Part shown: in pieces, positions 1-8,175 of the stretch
Layout: each line of letters opens with the position of its first letter
Position numbering within the stretch: the first letter of the stretch is position 1
Source of the DNA: Marivibrio sp040218065
Lineage (GTDB): Bacteria; Pseudomonadota; Alphaproteobacteria; UBA8366; Aestuariispiraceae
Length of the DNA: 64,000 bases
Direction of reading: 5' to 3'
Assembly: GCF_040218065.1 (NCBI RefSeq)
Contig: NZ_JAVJQE010000010.1
Location: forward strand, 124,001-188,000
Notes under the pieces: generated by a model
What the model was told of the DNA's origin: nothing
The model's database searches: none
The model's input: only the letters and a program-made list of their open reading frames with translations
Translations under genes and position numbers: made by a program

Positions 1-2865
1 GAAGGGGTCGAAGCAGCGGGTCTTGTTGTAGCGTGGATCGTTGCCCACCCCCAGCCGCCCGCCCGCCGCCAACGCCCAGGCCACATGGATGCGCGAGGAG
101 AGGACGCCGAGATGGAAGGCGTCTTCCAAGGCGATGCAGACCAGCATGTTGTCGGGCGCGACCTGCGCATCGAAGAATTGGAAGAAGCGATGCTTAGAGG
201 TTTCGACGGTTGCAATAAATCTGATCAGGCTCGCCATTGCTTTGCGCAATTCGCTTCGCGGCTTGCCAAACTGGTGCCAGCGCCTCGCGTATTCGGTGGC
301 GTCTTTGGTTGCACCAGTTCTTGCCTGTCTGTCGGGGCGCACACGATCATGGAGCCACTGATAAACCTCAGGAAATCTTTCCTGGGTCTGATCTTGCGTT
401 AAACCGAACAGATCAATCACCATCACGCCGCGAGGGCGGCTAGTCAGATCCCGCCCGTTCCGGTAGGGCCTGATGTGCCGCTCCAACCCCGGCGTCGAGC
501 CGAGGCCGAGGCCCTTCGCCTCCTGCGGCGTCACGATGAAGCCGGCGCCGTGCAGCTTCACGCCGGGGGAGCAGAGCCATTCGTTGGCCAGCAGCGGCGT
601 CGCCGCGGTCGTATTGGCCCCCACCGTCAAATTCGACCAGATCTTGCCCTCGGTCGCGTCCAGCATCACCGTCGGCGCGTCGGTGTTGAGGTCGGCCTCA
701 TGGATGACGCGGCGCAGGACGCCGTCATGCTCGCCGGCCGCGCCGACGGTCATGGCGATGCGCACGGCCGCGCGGTCCGCCGCCTTCATCCAGGGATGGT
801 CCGGCACGGCGAAAAGGAGAGAGAGCGGCTTCTTCGCGCCCAGGTGCCGTTCGATCACCTTGCGGGAGAACTTCTGGGTGATCGAGTTGGTGGTGATGAA
901 GCCGAAGCGCCGCGCCTTGCCGGCCCGCGCCGTCTCCGCCGCCTTGTCCCAGAAATGCATCACCAGATCGGCGCCGCCCGGCATGTGCGGGCGCGCCTTC
1001 CACAAGGCCTCCGCATAGCCGTCGCCGAGCTCGGCGCGCAGATCCTTGCCCCCGATGAACGGCGGATTGCCGACGATGAAGTCCGCCTCCGGCCAGCGGG
1101 CGGCCTTGGGGTTCTTGTAGCGTTTCAGTTCGATCCGCGCGGCGTCGTCCGGCACCTCCTCGCCGGTGACGGGGTGGAGCTTCATGGTGCGGCCGTCCCA
1201 GCGGCTGACGGGTCGGCCCTGGCCGTCGCGCTGCAATTCCTCTCCGTCGTGGGCGAGGAGCGCGTCGCGGCATTCGATGTTGGCGAAGTTCTTGAGGATC
1301 GGCTCCTTCACTTCCGCGCCGCGCCCGCGGGTGCGGAAGTGCCATTGCAGATAGCCGATCCAGAGGACCAGCTCCGCGATCGCGGCGGCGCGGGGGTTTA
1401 GCTCGATGCCCAAAAACTGATGCGGGTCGACCGTCATGCGGTCGAGGTCGAAATTGTCCTGCCCGCCCAGGTCCGAGAGCGCCTCAAGCACCTCCCCCTC
1501 CAGCCGCTTCATCAACTCCATCGCGACATAGAGGAAGTTGCCGGTCCCGCAGGCGGGGTCGAGGACCCGGATCTCGCAGAGCTTCCGGTGGAAGGCGGCG
1601 ACCGCCTCCCGGGCGCGCTTGATCTCGCCGTCGTCGCGGTATTGCTGGGCGGCGGCGTGGACGTCGGTCCACTCGTCGCTCAGCGGCTCGATCAGGGTGG
1701 CGACCACCAGCCGCTCCACATAGGCGCGCGGCGTGTAGTGGGCGCCGAGCGCGTGGCGCTCCTGCGGGTCGAGGGCGCGCTCAAGCAGCGTTCCGAAGAT
1801 CGCCGGCTCCACGTCCTTCCAGTCGCGGCGGGCCGCGATGGTGAGCCATTTCAGCTCGTCCGCCGTGATCGGCAGCGCGCTCGCCTCGCGGAAGAGGCCG
1901 CCGTTGAACTTCTTCACGTCCTCGCGCAGGGCCGGGGAGAAGCCGCCCTTGTTCATCGTCGACCACATCTCTTCGAGCGCCAGATGCACCCGCTCCGGCC
2001 GGTCGGCGTAGTCTTCGAGCAACTGCGTGAAGACGCCCTTGCGCAGCAGGTCGATGTCTTCGGCGAACATGGTGAAAAGGCAGCGCATCAGGAAGGTCGC
2101 GACCAGTTCGGCCACCGCGCGGCGGGCCTCCGGCCCTTCCTTCGCACGCTCCTTCAGCAGCCGGGTTTCCAGCGACTTCGAGAGCTCGGCCAGCAGCGCG
2201 GCCACGTCGCGCGTCACCTCGGCGCTGCGCCGGGCGGGGTTCAGGCTTTCCGGATCCGTCCAGACCCGGCGCAGGCGCTCCCGCACGGTCTCGTCCGCCA
2301 GGTCCTCCATATGGATGCGGAAGGCGGTGCGGTCGGGGAACTGGGCGTAGTGCTTTCCCTGCAGTGAGAAGTCGGCGTAAAGCTCGATCACGTGGCCCAC
2401 GTCGACCACCACCAGGAAAGGCGGCCAGCCCTCGGCGGCGGGAAGGTTCTTGGCGTAGCGCTCGGCCTGGGCCCGGGCGTTGCGCATCATCACGTCCCAC
2501 TGCGCGCCGCCGCGTCGGCCGGAGCCGGTGCGCTGCGCCGGCATGTCGATCTCCAGCTGGCGGACTTCACGCAGCTGGTCGACGCGCTTCGCGCTCTGCT
2601 TGGCCTCCAGGACGAAGCAGCCGCGCTTATAGAGGTCGATGAAGTTTCGGCTGTCTGGCCCGTCGAGCCTGCGGTTCGGCACCGCGCGCTCGAACACGTA
2701 GGCGTTGCGGGACTCGTCGGCGCTCGCGGCCTCCGGCTTCGGCGCGCCGATCAGCGCGCACAGCTCCGTCAGGAAGAGCTGGTAGTTCGACCGCTCGCCC
2801 CCGTCGCTCGCCGCCCACTTGTCGATGAACGCCCGCGCCGCCGCGTCGGTATCGGCCCCCGACAT
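1..2865 (-). CDS. MmeI-like (type IIL/IIG) restriction-modification enzyme, 3' end beyond window
   Basis: One open frame of 955 codons runs from an ATG at 2865 to the window edge with no stop, so the C-terminus is missing. Near the N-terminus lies a D77-X9-E87-x-K89 nuclease motif (within DLYKRGCFVLEAK), the same arrangement and nearly the same position as the D-X9-E-x-K endonuclease motif of MmeI. The adenine methyltransferase core follows: motif I DPACGTG at about residues 436-442 and motif IV NPPF at 600-603. The C-terminal third should contain the target recognition domain. The family fuses cutting, methylation and DNA recognition in one chain and modifies one strand of its site. A purine-rich stretch (gcaggggg) before the ATG can serve as ribosome binding site. 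No separate restriction subunit or specificity gene is visible. A methylase-only orphan is possible if the nuclease is inactive. Confidence 0.85.
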   Translation of the reverse strand, partial: MSGADTDAAARAFIDKWAASDGGERSNYQLFLTELCALIGAPKPEAASADESRNAYVFERAVPNRRLDGPDSRNFIDLYKRGCFVLEAKQSAKRVDQLREVRQLEIDMPAQRTGSGRRGGAQWDVMMRNARAQAERYAKNLPAAEGWPPFLVVVDVGHVIELYADFSLQGKHYAQFPDRTAFRIHMEDLADETVRERLRRVWTDPESLNPARRSAEVTRDVAALLAELSKSLETRLLKERAKEGPEARRAVAELVATFLMRCLFTMFAEDIDLLRKGVFTQLLEDYADRPERVHLALEEMWSTMNKGGFSPALREDVKKFNGGLFREASALPITADELKWLTIAARRDWKDVEPAIFGTLLERALDPQERHALGAHYTPRAYVERLVVATLIEPLSDEWTDVHAAAQQYRDDGEIKRAREAVAAFHRKLCEIRVLDPACGTGNFLYVAMELMKRLEGEVLEALSDLGGQDNFDLDRMTVDPHQFLGIELNPRAAAIAELVLWIGYLQWHFRTRGRGAEVKEPILKNFANIECRDALLAHDGEELQRDGQGRPVSRWDGRTMKLHPVTGEEVPDDAARIELKRYKNPKAARWPEADFIVGNPPFIGGKDLRAELGDGYAEALWKARPHMPGGADLVMHFWDKAAETARAGKARRFGFITTNSITQKFSRKVIERHLGAKKPLSLLFAVPDHPWMKAADRAAVRIAMTVGAAGEHDGVLRRVIHEADLNTDAPTVMLDATEGKIWSNLTVGANTTAATPLLANEWLCSPGVKLHGAGFIVTPQEAKGLGLGSTPGLERHIRPYRNGRDLTSRPRGVMVIDLFGLTQDQTQERFPEVYQWLHDRVRPDRQARTGATKDATEYARRWHQFGKPRSELRKAMASLIRFIATVETSKHRFFQFFDAQVAPDNMLVCIALEDAFHLGVLSSRIHVAWALAAGGRLGVGNDPRYNKTRCFDPF

Positions 2866-2929
2866 CTACCCCCTGCTCACCCTGCGTGCGGGCCTGTCGC
2901 CCTGCAGCTTGAGGTAAGTCTAGGCGGCG

Positions 2930-2953
2930 AAGACTCGTCATGCGAGTCTTTTT
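2930..2953. promoter_or_regulatory. Inverted repeat upstream of the MmeI-like gene
   Basis: AAGACTCG, a 5-nt spacer and CGAGTCTT form a perfect 8-bp stem 65-85 bp upstream of the restriction-modification start. On the plus strand it is followed by further Ts, but both neighbouring genes run on the minus strand, so a terminator role would be in the unexpected direction. It could be an operator for the restriction gene or the end of the slyX transcript. Confidence 0.45.
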
Positions 2954-3004
2954 GAAAACACACCTATTTTGCGGCGCGCTGCTCCCGCGCTCCGTCGGCT
3001 CAAT

Positions 3005-3217
3005 TCAATAATGCGGCGGTTTCTGGTGGACCGGCGTTCCGGCGCGGTCCAGCGCGTCGGCGACGTCGCCGAGCGTGCGGTCGGCCTCGTCGAGGCGGGC
3101 CTTGAGGCGCTCGATCTCGCGGGCCTGGCGGGCGGCGACGTCGGAGAGGTCGTCGACCATGCGCTCGAAATGGGCGAGGCGGATCTCGAGATCTTCGAGC
3201 TTCGAGGCGTCGCTCAC
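3005..3217 (-). CDS. slyX: SlyX family protein
   Basis: A 70-residue, almost entirely helical coiled-coil protein ending in the family's typical PPHY. SlyX is a widespread small protein of unknown biochemical function. The start is a GTG at 3217 that overlaps the TGA stop of the DUF4197 gene (GTGA), so the two are translationally coupled in one leftward transcript. The sequence is rich in Leu, Arg and acidic residues with heptad spacing (for example LEDLEIRLAHFERMVDDL). Length and ending match the family well. Confidence 0.9.
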   Translation of the reverse strand: MSDASKLEDLEIRLAHFERMVDDLSDVAARQAREIERLKARLDEADRTLGDVADALDRAGTPVHQKPPHY

Positions 3218-3990
3218 GGCCCGAAGACCTCCTTGAGCAATTCGGTCGTCCGCGCGGTCGGGTTCGCGCGGATCGCCGCCTCCTCGCGCGCGAGGAAGAG
3301 GAAGAGAGCGTCCGTCGCCTCGCTCGTCGCGTGCGCCGTCAGGTCGCCCGTGACGTCGGGAACGAGAGGGAGCGTCCGGTAACGCCCGAGCATTCGGTCG
3401 AGCGCCGTCAGCGCGCCGACCTGCTCCAGCTCCGCGCGGATGATCGGCTTCAGCGTCGCCTCGATCTCGCCGCCGGCGGTGCGCCGGAAATACTGCGTCG
3501 CGGCGTCGTCCGGGCCGTCCAGGATTCCGCGGGCGTCCTCCAGCGTCATCTGCCGGATCGAGGAGGCGAGGATCTGGCCCGCCTCCGGCATCGCGGCCTC
3601 GGCCCCGCGATTGAGCCGGCGCTCCACCTCGTCGCCGTAGCCGCCGAGGCCCACGCCTTCCAGCAACTCCTGCGCGCGGCGCAGGTCGTCGGGCAGGGGG
3701 ATGTGCACTTCCGGATCGTCGAGGAAGCCGCCGTCGGCGCCCAGATCGGCGACGACCCGATCCGCGCCGACCGACAGCGCCTCTTTCAGGCCGTCGATGA
3801 TGCGCGCCTCGGACAGGCCGGCGTCCCCGCCGCCTTCAGAAGAGGACGAGCCCTGCAGCGTCTTCAGCGCGTCGCCCGCCCGGTCGAGCCAGCTTTGCGC
3901 GGCGGCGGGTCCGGCGGTCGCGAGCGCGGCGCTCGCGATCGGGACGGCGGCGAGGAGGGCGGCGGCGAGGAGGCGAGCTGGCTTCATCAT
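3214..3990 (-). CDS. DUF4197 domain protein, exported
   Basis: 258 residues. The N-terminus (MMKPARLLAAALLAAVPIAS) is a signal peptide, giving a periplasmic protein. The rest matches the DUF4197 pattern: an early GLKEALSVGADRVV helix, a central LDDPEVHIPLPDDL segment, then acidic helices with DGPDDAATQYFRRT and a C-terminal helical stretch. Function is unknown. The same frame stays open upstream to 4815, but that part is antisense to the low-complexity gene and encodes Pro/Ser repeats, so the start was placed at the ATG just before the signal peptide. It overlaps slyX by 3 nt. Confidence 0.85.
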   Translation of the reverse strand: MMKPARLLAAALLAAVPIASAALATAGPAAAQSWLDRAGDALKTLQGSSSSEGGGDAGLSEARIIDGLKEALSVGADRVVADLGADGGFLDDPEVHIPLPDDLRRAQELLEGVGLGGYGDEVERRLNRGAEAAMPEAGQILASSIRQMTLEDARGILDGPDDAATQYFRRTAGGEIEATLKPIIRAELEQVGALTALDRMLGRYRTLPLVPDVTGDLTAHATSEATDALFLFLAREEAAIRANPTARTTELLKEVFGP

Positions 3991-4198
3991 GCCGATAGGG
4001 TGACGCCGTCCGCCCGGTTTCGCAAGCGGGGCGGGGGCGGGCGCCGACAGGCGGCCCCGCGCCGTCCGCCCGCGCGGCGGGCGTGTAAAATGTACATTAA
4101 ATTCCGAACGATAAAGGTTGTCGCGGCGCACCGCCGGGCGTTGACTGGAGGCCGGTTCGGGGCCGTTCGGCCCCAATGACGACGCATAGGAGGACGTC

Positions 4199-4864
4199 AT
4201 GACGCGCAGTCCCTCTCTTCCCCGTCGCAAGCGCGCCCTGCTCGCCTCGGCGGCGCTCGGTCTCGCGCTTGCGGCCGCTCCGTTCGCGATCGGCGGGTCT
4301 TTGTCGATCGACGATGCGAGCGCGTTTGCGCAAGGCGGCGGCAACGGCGGCGGCGGCAACGGCGGCGGCGGCGGCAACGGCGGCGGCGGCGGCAACGGCG
4401 GCGGCAACGGCGGCGGCGGCAACGGCGGCGGCAACGGCGGCGGCGGCAACGGCGGCGGCGGCAACGGCGGCGGCGGCAACGGCGGCGGCAACGGCGGCGG
4501 CGGCGGGAACGCCGGCGGCGGCAATGCGGGCGGCGCGGCGGCGTCCGGCGAAGCGCCGGGCGCGGCGACCTCCGCCGCCGCCACCTCCTCCGACACCAGC
4601 GGCCTCGCCAAGGCCGAGGCGGTCACCGATACGACTCCCGGTCTTGCGAAGGGCCTCTCCAAGGACGGCGAGGACGGCGAGGACGGCGAGGACGGCGAGG
4701 ACGGCGAGGACGGCGAGGACGGCGATACGGCCGAGGACGACGGCGCCGAGGACGGCGACACCGCCGAGGACGGAGACACGGCCGACGCCGGCGACACCGG
4801 CGACACCGGCGACACGGAGGCCGGCGATACGACGAGCGGCGGCGAAGACGGTCTCGAAGGCTAA
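4199..4864 (+). CDS. Secreted low-complexity Gly/Asn- and Gly-Glu-Asp-repeat protein
   Basis: 221 residues preceded by a strong Shine-Dalgarno (ataGGAGGacgtcATG). Residues 1-45 are a basic-then-hydrophobic signal peptide ending near AFAQ. Residues about 45-107 are almost pure Gly/Asn (GGGNGGG units); a short Ala/Ser/Thr linker follows; residues about 155-175 are six Gly-Glu-Asp triplets, then Asp/Thr/Gly-rich DGDTAED repeats to the end. No Cys and no enzymatic motif is visible. The acidic tail suggests cation binding or a disordered surface polymer; GED triplets have a collagen-like Gly-X-Y register but lack proline. A 6-bp GC hairpin (4159-4174) lies in the leader. A lipoprotein gene follows 3 nt downstream, probably in the same operon. 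Confidence 0.75.
   Translation: MTRSPSLPRRKRALLASAALGLALAAAPFAIGGSLSIDDASAFAQGGGNGGGGNGGGGGNGGGGGNGGGNGGGGNGGGNGGGGNGGGGNGGGGNGGGNGGGGGNAGGGNAGGAAASGEAPGAATSAAATSSDTSGLAKAEAVTDTTPGLAKGLSKDGEDGEDGEDGEDGEDGEDGDTAEDDGAEDGDTAEDGDTADAGDTGDTGDTEAGDTTSGGEDGLEG
4334..4516 (+). repeat. GGC/AAC trinucleotide-type tandem repeat inside the secreted protein gene
   Basis: Runs of GGC codons interrupted every three to six codons by AAC. The coding register is kept throughout, so repeat-number change by slippage would alter protein length without a frameshift. Confidence 0.85.
4664..4724 (+). repeat. 9-bp tandem repeat (GACGGCGAG) in the same gene
   Basis: Six near-perfect copies of the 9-mer encode Asp-Gly-Glu triplets. 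The copies are identical at the third codon positions, which points to recent tandem expansion rather than amino-acid selection alone. Confidence 0.85.
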
Positions 4865-4867
4865 GCG

Positions 4868-5269
4868 GTGATCCGAGGGGGTCTGTTCGCGGCGCTGTCC
4901 GTCCTCGTGCTGGCGGGCTGCGCCGCGGTCTCCGGCATGCTGCCGGAGGAGGGCGCCGACAGCGGCGCCCCCTACGGCGCGGCGGCCTTCTCGCCGAGCT
5001 CGCGGGATTGGGCCCTGGCCACCGACGAGGCCTCGCCCGCCGCCGCGGCCGACACGGCGACGGCCGAGTGCGGCGGCGGCGATTGCGCGGTGATCGTCAG
5101 ATTCGATCGCGGCCTGCGCTCGGCGCTCGCCCTCGACGTGACGGAAGCCGAACCGGGTCCCTTCGTCGCGGTGTCGAGCGCGACCGAGCGCGGGCGCGCC
5201 CAGGCGATGGAAAGCTGCGACGCCGCCGGCGGCGAAGACTGCATGGCGACGCCGGCCGTGTGCAACTGA
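4868..5269 (+). CDS. Small lipoprotein with a DUF4189-like C-terminus
   Basis: 133 residues from a GTG start 3 nt after the preceding stop. The N-terminus has a lipobox (VLVLAGC, Cys18), so it should be acylated and anchored in a membrane. The C-terminal half has paired cysteines (CGGGDC and later SCDAAGGEDC...VC) and a GRAQAMESC segment resembling the disulphide-containing C-terminal part of DUF4189 proteins, but the match is by eye only. Likely co-transcribed with the low-complexity secreted protein, which suggests a shared envelope role. Function unknown. Confidence 0.7.
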   Translation: MIRGGLFAALSVLVLAGCAAVSGMLPEEGADSGAPYGAAAFSPSSRDWALATDEASPAAAADTATAECGGGDCAVIVRFDRGLRSALALDVTEAEPGPFVAVSSATERGRAQAMESCDAAGGEDCMATPAVCN

Positions 5270-5276
5270 CGCCCGG

Positions 5277-6317
5277 CTAGCCGCCCCGCCCCTCGGAACG
5301 CGCCTCCACCTCGATCGCATCGACGCCGATAAAGCTGTTCAGGCGCGTCAGGCTGATCGTCGCGCGCCCGTCATGCAGGCTGAGCGTCTCGCTCACCGCG
5401 AGTTCGTAGACGACCCGGCGACCGTCGATCCGAGGCGTGCGGTCGCTGGTGACGACGCCCGGTCTGGGATCGTCGAGCAGGTGAAAGGTGATCCGCATGG
5501 CCTCTTCCGCGACCAGCGTCCGGGTCCAGCCCCGATCGTAGCGGTGGCCGAGATAGGTCCAATAAACGCCGAGCCCCTGCGCCGCGGCGGCGTCGCCCAC
5601 GTCGTCGCTCGCGCCGTCGAGCGCGCCCAGCATCAGGCGCTCGCGCCCGTCAAGCGACAGCGGGCGGCGCCATTCGAAGGGCGCGCCCTGCTCGACCACG
5701 GCGAGATCGGGAAAACGGCGGAAGACCGAATGGAAGCGGGCGCGCTCGGAGAGCGGGCGCCAGACGCTTTCGGCCGGGACCCCGGCGCGCTGCAGGCGCT
5801 TCGCCTCCGCTTCGCCCAACAGCCGGCCGTGACGCTTGGGGGCGAGGCCGGTGTGCGGATCGAGCAGCGCCGGACCGCGGCCGGGCAGGTCGGCCCGCAC
5901 GATCGTGTGCGCTTCGCCGGCCGCGCCGATGAGGTTCATCTGCGCGGCCGGCACGCCGTTCACCCGCAGCACATAAGCGAGCGAGCGCGCGGCGGCGTCG
6001 CAATGACCGGTCAGGTGGATCGCCTCGATCGCGCCCGGGGCGACGCGGAGCGGCTCCGGCAGAAGGCGATTCGAGAGAAAGGGACGAAGGCGCAGCAGCA
6101 GCGGTTGCGAGGCGCCGTCGGAAGGGGCTGAGTAGGTTTCGAAGATGCGGGCCGTCAAGGCCTGCGCGGCGCGTTCGGGCGCGCCGGAGAGGTCGAGGTC
6201 GGCCGCGAATTCGCGGGCGGCCTCCCGCCCTCGCGCCTCAAGCGCCGCGACGCCCGCCGCCCAGAGAAGCGGCGCGGCGAACGCCAACGCCGCCGCGGTC
6301 AAGAGGATCTTGCGCAT
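5277..6317 (-). CDS. Transglutaminase-like fold protein, membrane-anchored or exported
   Basis: 346 residues from the ATG at 6317, chosen because GGAGG precedes it and MRKILLTAAALAFAAPLL follows as a signal or anchor segment; an ATG at 6380 would add an implausible Arg-rich leader. A Cys-His-Asp series in the right order and spacing for the transglutaminase/cysteine-protease fold is visible: Cys106 in GHCDAAARSL, His137 in GEAHTIV, Asp153 in LLDPHTG. The C-terminal 150 residues are beta-rich and unassigned. Substrate unknown; such proteins may be hydrolases or crosslinkers in the periplasm. It faces the lipoprotein gene tail to tail. Confidence 0.6.
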   Translation of the reverse strand: MRKILLTAAALAFAAPLLWAAGVAALEARGREAAREFAADLDLSGAPERAAQALTARIFETYSAPSDGASQPLLLRLRPFLSNRLLPEPLRVAPGAIEAIHLTGHCDAAARSLAYVLRVNGVPAAQMNLIGAAGEAHTIVRADLPGRGPALLDPHTGLAPKRHGRLLGEAEAKRLQRAGVPAESVWRPLSERARFHSVFRRFPDLAVVEQGAPFEWRRPLSLDGRERLMLGALDGASDDVGDAAAAQGLGVYWTYLGHRYDRGWTRTLVAEEAMRITFHLLDDPRPGVVTSDRTPRIDGRRVVYELAVSETLSLHDGRATISLTRLNSFIGVDAIEVEARSEGRGG

Positions 6318-6372
6318 CGCCCGGCCCTCCGTCTCACCGCCGCGCGCTGAGCGGCGCGGCGTCGTCTCCGGC

Positions 6373-6774
6373 AAGCTCATGCTCTACGAAGACACGAACG
6401 CGCCCTACAGCGCCGATCTCTTCCGCCACAAGTTCGCGGAGGTGCGCGCCCGCGTGGCCGAGAAATGGCCCGCCTTCGATCCCGACTGGAAGGATCCGGA
6501 CGCCGAGCCGATCCCCACGGCCGCGCTCGAATTTCGCTTCCTGCGCCACACCGCCGTCACCAAGATGACCGAAGCCGGCGTCGACGCGCTCGCGATCGCC
6601 AAGGTCACCGGCCACAAGCCGACGACGATCCCCCAGATCGCCGAGCACTACCAGATCGACGCGCTCTCCGTCACCGCCGGCGCTCTCGAAAAACGCGCCG
6701 CTTTCGAAGCCGCCGCCGACGCGGCCGGGGACGCCTCGATCGACACGAAAAAGCCGGAGAGCTCGAAAGTCTGA
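6373..6774 (+). pseudogene. Tyrosine recombinase (integrase) C-terminal remnant
   Basis: The frame encodes only the C-terminal catalytic part of a phage-type integrase: LRHTAVTKMTEAGVDALAIA followed by a GHK box and IAEHYQI, which supply the Arg, His and Tyr of the tyrosine-recombinase active site. The first detectable homology is near LMLYEDTNAPYSADLF at about 6380; upstream the frame is antisense to the transglutaminase-like gene and has no integrase similarity, so the DNA-binding and N-terminal catalytic parts are missing. It lies 72 bp from the 3' end of tRNA-Lys, the usual attachment site, and is best read as the scar of an integrated element. Confidence 0.75.
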
Positions 6775-6797
6775 CGTCAGACTTTCAAAAGTCTGAC
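6765..6797. repeat. 22-bp perfect palindrome plus a third half-site
   Basis: GAAAGTCTGAC is followed directly by its reverse complement (6765-6786), and AAAGTCTGAC recurs at 6788-6797. The integrase stop codon lies in the palindrome. It could be a recombination-directionality or operator site of the lost element, or a terminator hairpin. Confidence 0.6.
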
Positions 6798-6845
6798 AGC
6801 GGCTTCCGAGCCCTCCGGCTCAAGGGCCTAACCCCTCGAAAAACT

Positions 6846-6921
<76 letters not shown>

Positions 6922-7023
6922 GCGGGGCGTCGGGGCGAGCTGCCGTCGCCGCCGACGCGGGCGGGTATATAGACGCCTCGATCGGGCTTGCCAACCCTTG
7001 AGATGCGAGCCGGCGGCGGCTCG

Positions 7024-8175
7024 TCAGCCGTGGTCCGACCAGCGCCGGCCGATGCGCACGTCGCGGTGGACGTAGACGTTCATCAGCAGGCCGAAACCGA
7101 TCATCACGGTCAGCATCGCGGTGCCGCCGTAGGAGATCAGCGGAAGCGGCACGCCGACCACCGGGATCACCCCCATCACCATCGCGATGTTGATGAAAAC
7201 GTAGAGCGAGAAGGTCGTCGTCACCCCCATGCCGACGAGGCGCGCGAACTGGCTGCGCGCGCGCACGGCGATGGCGAAGCCGTAGATCATGATCGCCGCG
7301 TAGAGCGCCATCAGCGCGAGCCCGCCGACCAGTCCGAACTCCTCCGCCAGCATGGTGAAGATGAAGTCGGTCTGCTTTTCGGGCAGGAAGTTGAGGTGGC
7401 TCTGCGTCCCGCGGATGAAGCCCTTGCCGGTCATTCCGCCCGAGCCCATCGCGATCTTCGACTGCAGAATATGGTAGCCGCTGCCGAGCGGATCCTGCTC
7501 CGGATCGAGGAAGGTGAGCACACGCTTCTTCTGATACTCGTGCAGGAAGTTCCAGGCGATCGGGATGGAGCCGAGCGCGCCCGCCCCCGCCACCACGAAC
7601 TTCCAGAGCCGCACGCCCGCCAGGAAAAACAGCACGGCCGAGCCCGCCGCCAGCATCAGCGCCGTGCCCAGATCCGGCTGCCGCAGGATGAGGACCACAG
7701 GCGCGCCGACCATCAACGCCGGGGTGATCAGATAGGAGAGCCGCCCGATGTCCTCGAAATTCAGGGTGTGGAAATAGCGCGCCAGCGCCAACACCAGCGC
7801 GATCTTCATGATTTCCGAGGGCTGCAGTTGGAAGAAGCGCAGATCGATCCAGCGTTGCGCCCCCATGCCGATGGTCCCGGCGACCTCCACCGCCACCAGC
7901 AGGATCAGGGCCGCCGCGTAGATCGCATAGGCGTAGCGCATCCAGAACCGGATATCGATCAGCGCGACCGCCAGCATGACGGCGACCCCCATGCCGAAGC
8001 GCACCGCGTGGCGCGACGCCCACGGATCCCAAGAGCCGTTCGCCGCCGAATAGAGCATCGCCAACCCGACCCCGGTCGCCGCGGCCACCAGCAGGAACAG
8101 GCCCCAGTTGAGCTGCCAGATCTTTTGGCCGAGCGTCAGCTCCGGCGCCCGCAACTCCCCATGCCGCACGCGCAT
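7024..8175 (-). CDS. rodA: RodA, SEDS peptidoglycan glycosyltransferase
   Basis: 383 residues with about ten membrane helices. RodA polymerises lipid II into glycan strands for lateral wall growth together with PBP2. The SEDS signature FLPEKQTDFIFTMLAEEFG, carrying the conserved Asp of the catalytic loop, is present, as is the late PLPLISYGGT motif. The ATG overlaps the mrdA stop by one base (TGATG), so translation is coupled. Last gene of the mreBCD-mrdA-rodA cluster. Length is normal. Confidence 0.97.
   Translation of the reverse strand: MRVRHGELRAPELTLGQKIWQLNWGLFLLVAAATGVGLAMLYSAANGSWDPWASRHAVRFGMGVAVMLAVALIDIRFWMRYAYAIYAAALILLVAVEVAGTIGMGAQRWIDLRFFQLQPSEIMKIALVLALARYFHTLNFEDIGRLSYLITPALMVGAPVVLILRQPDLGTALMLAAGSAVLFFLAGVRLWKFVVAGAGALGSIPIAWNFLHEYQKKRVLTFLDPEQDPLGSGYHILQSKIAMGSGGMTGKGFIRGTQSHLNFLPEKQTDFIFTMLAEEFGLVGGLALMALYAAIMIYGFAIAVRARSQFARLVGMGVTTTFSLYVFINIAMVMGVIPVVGVPLPLISYGGTAMLTVMIGFGLLMNVYVHRDVRIGRRWSDHG

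Noticed and set aside
4334..4724. Possible CRISPR-like regular repeat
   Set aside because: Units of 9-15 bp without unique spacers; they are in-frame coding microsatellites.
3991..5320. Long minus-strand reading frames (Pro/Ser/Val/Ala-rich) over the low-complexity gene
   Set aside because: They are the reverse complement of the GGC/GAC repeats; no ribosome binding site and no family resemblance, whereas the plus strand has a strong Shine-Dalgarno and signal peptide.
6318..6380. Longer N-terminus for the transglutaminase-like protein
   Set aside because: Adds an Arg-rich leader before an otherwise clear signal peptide; GGAGG supports the start at 6317, and the extension overlaps the integrase remnant.
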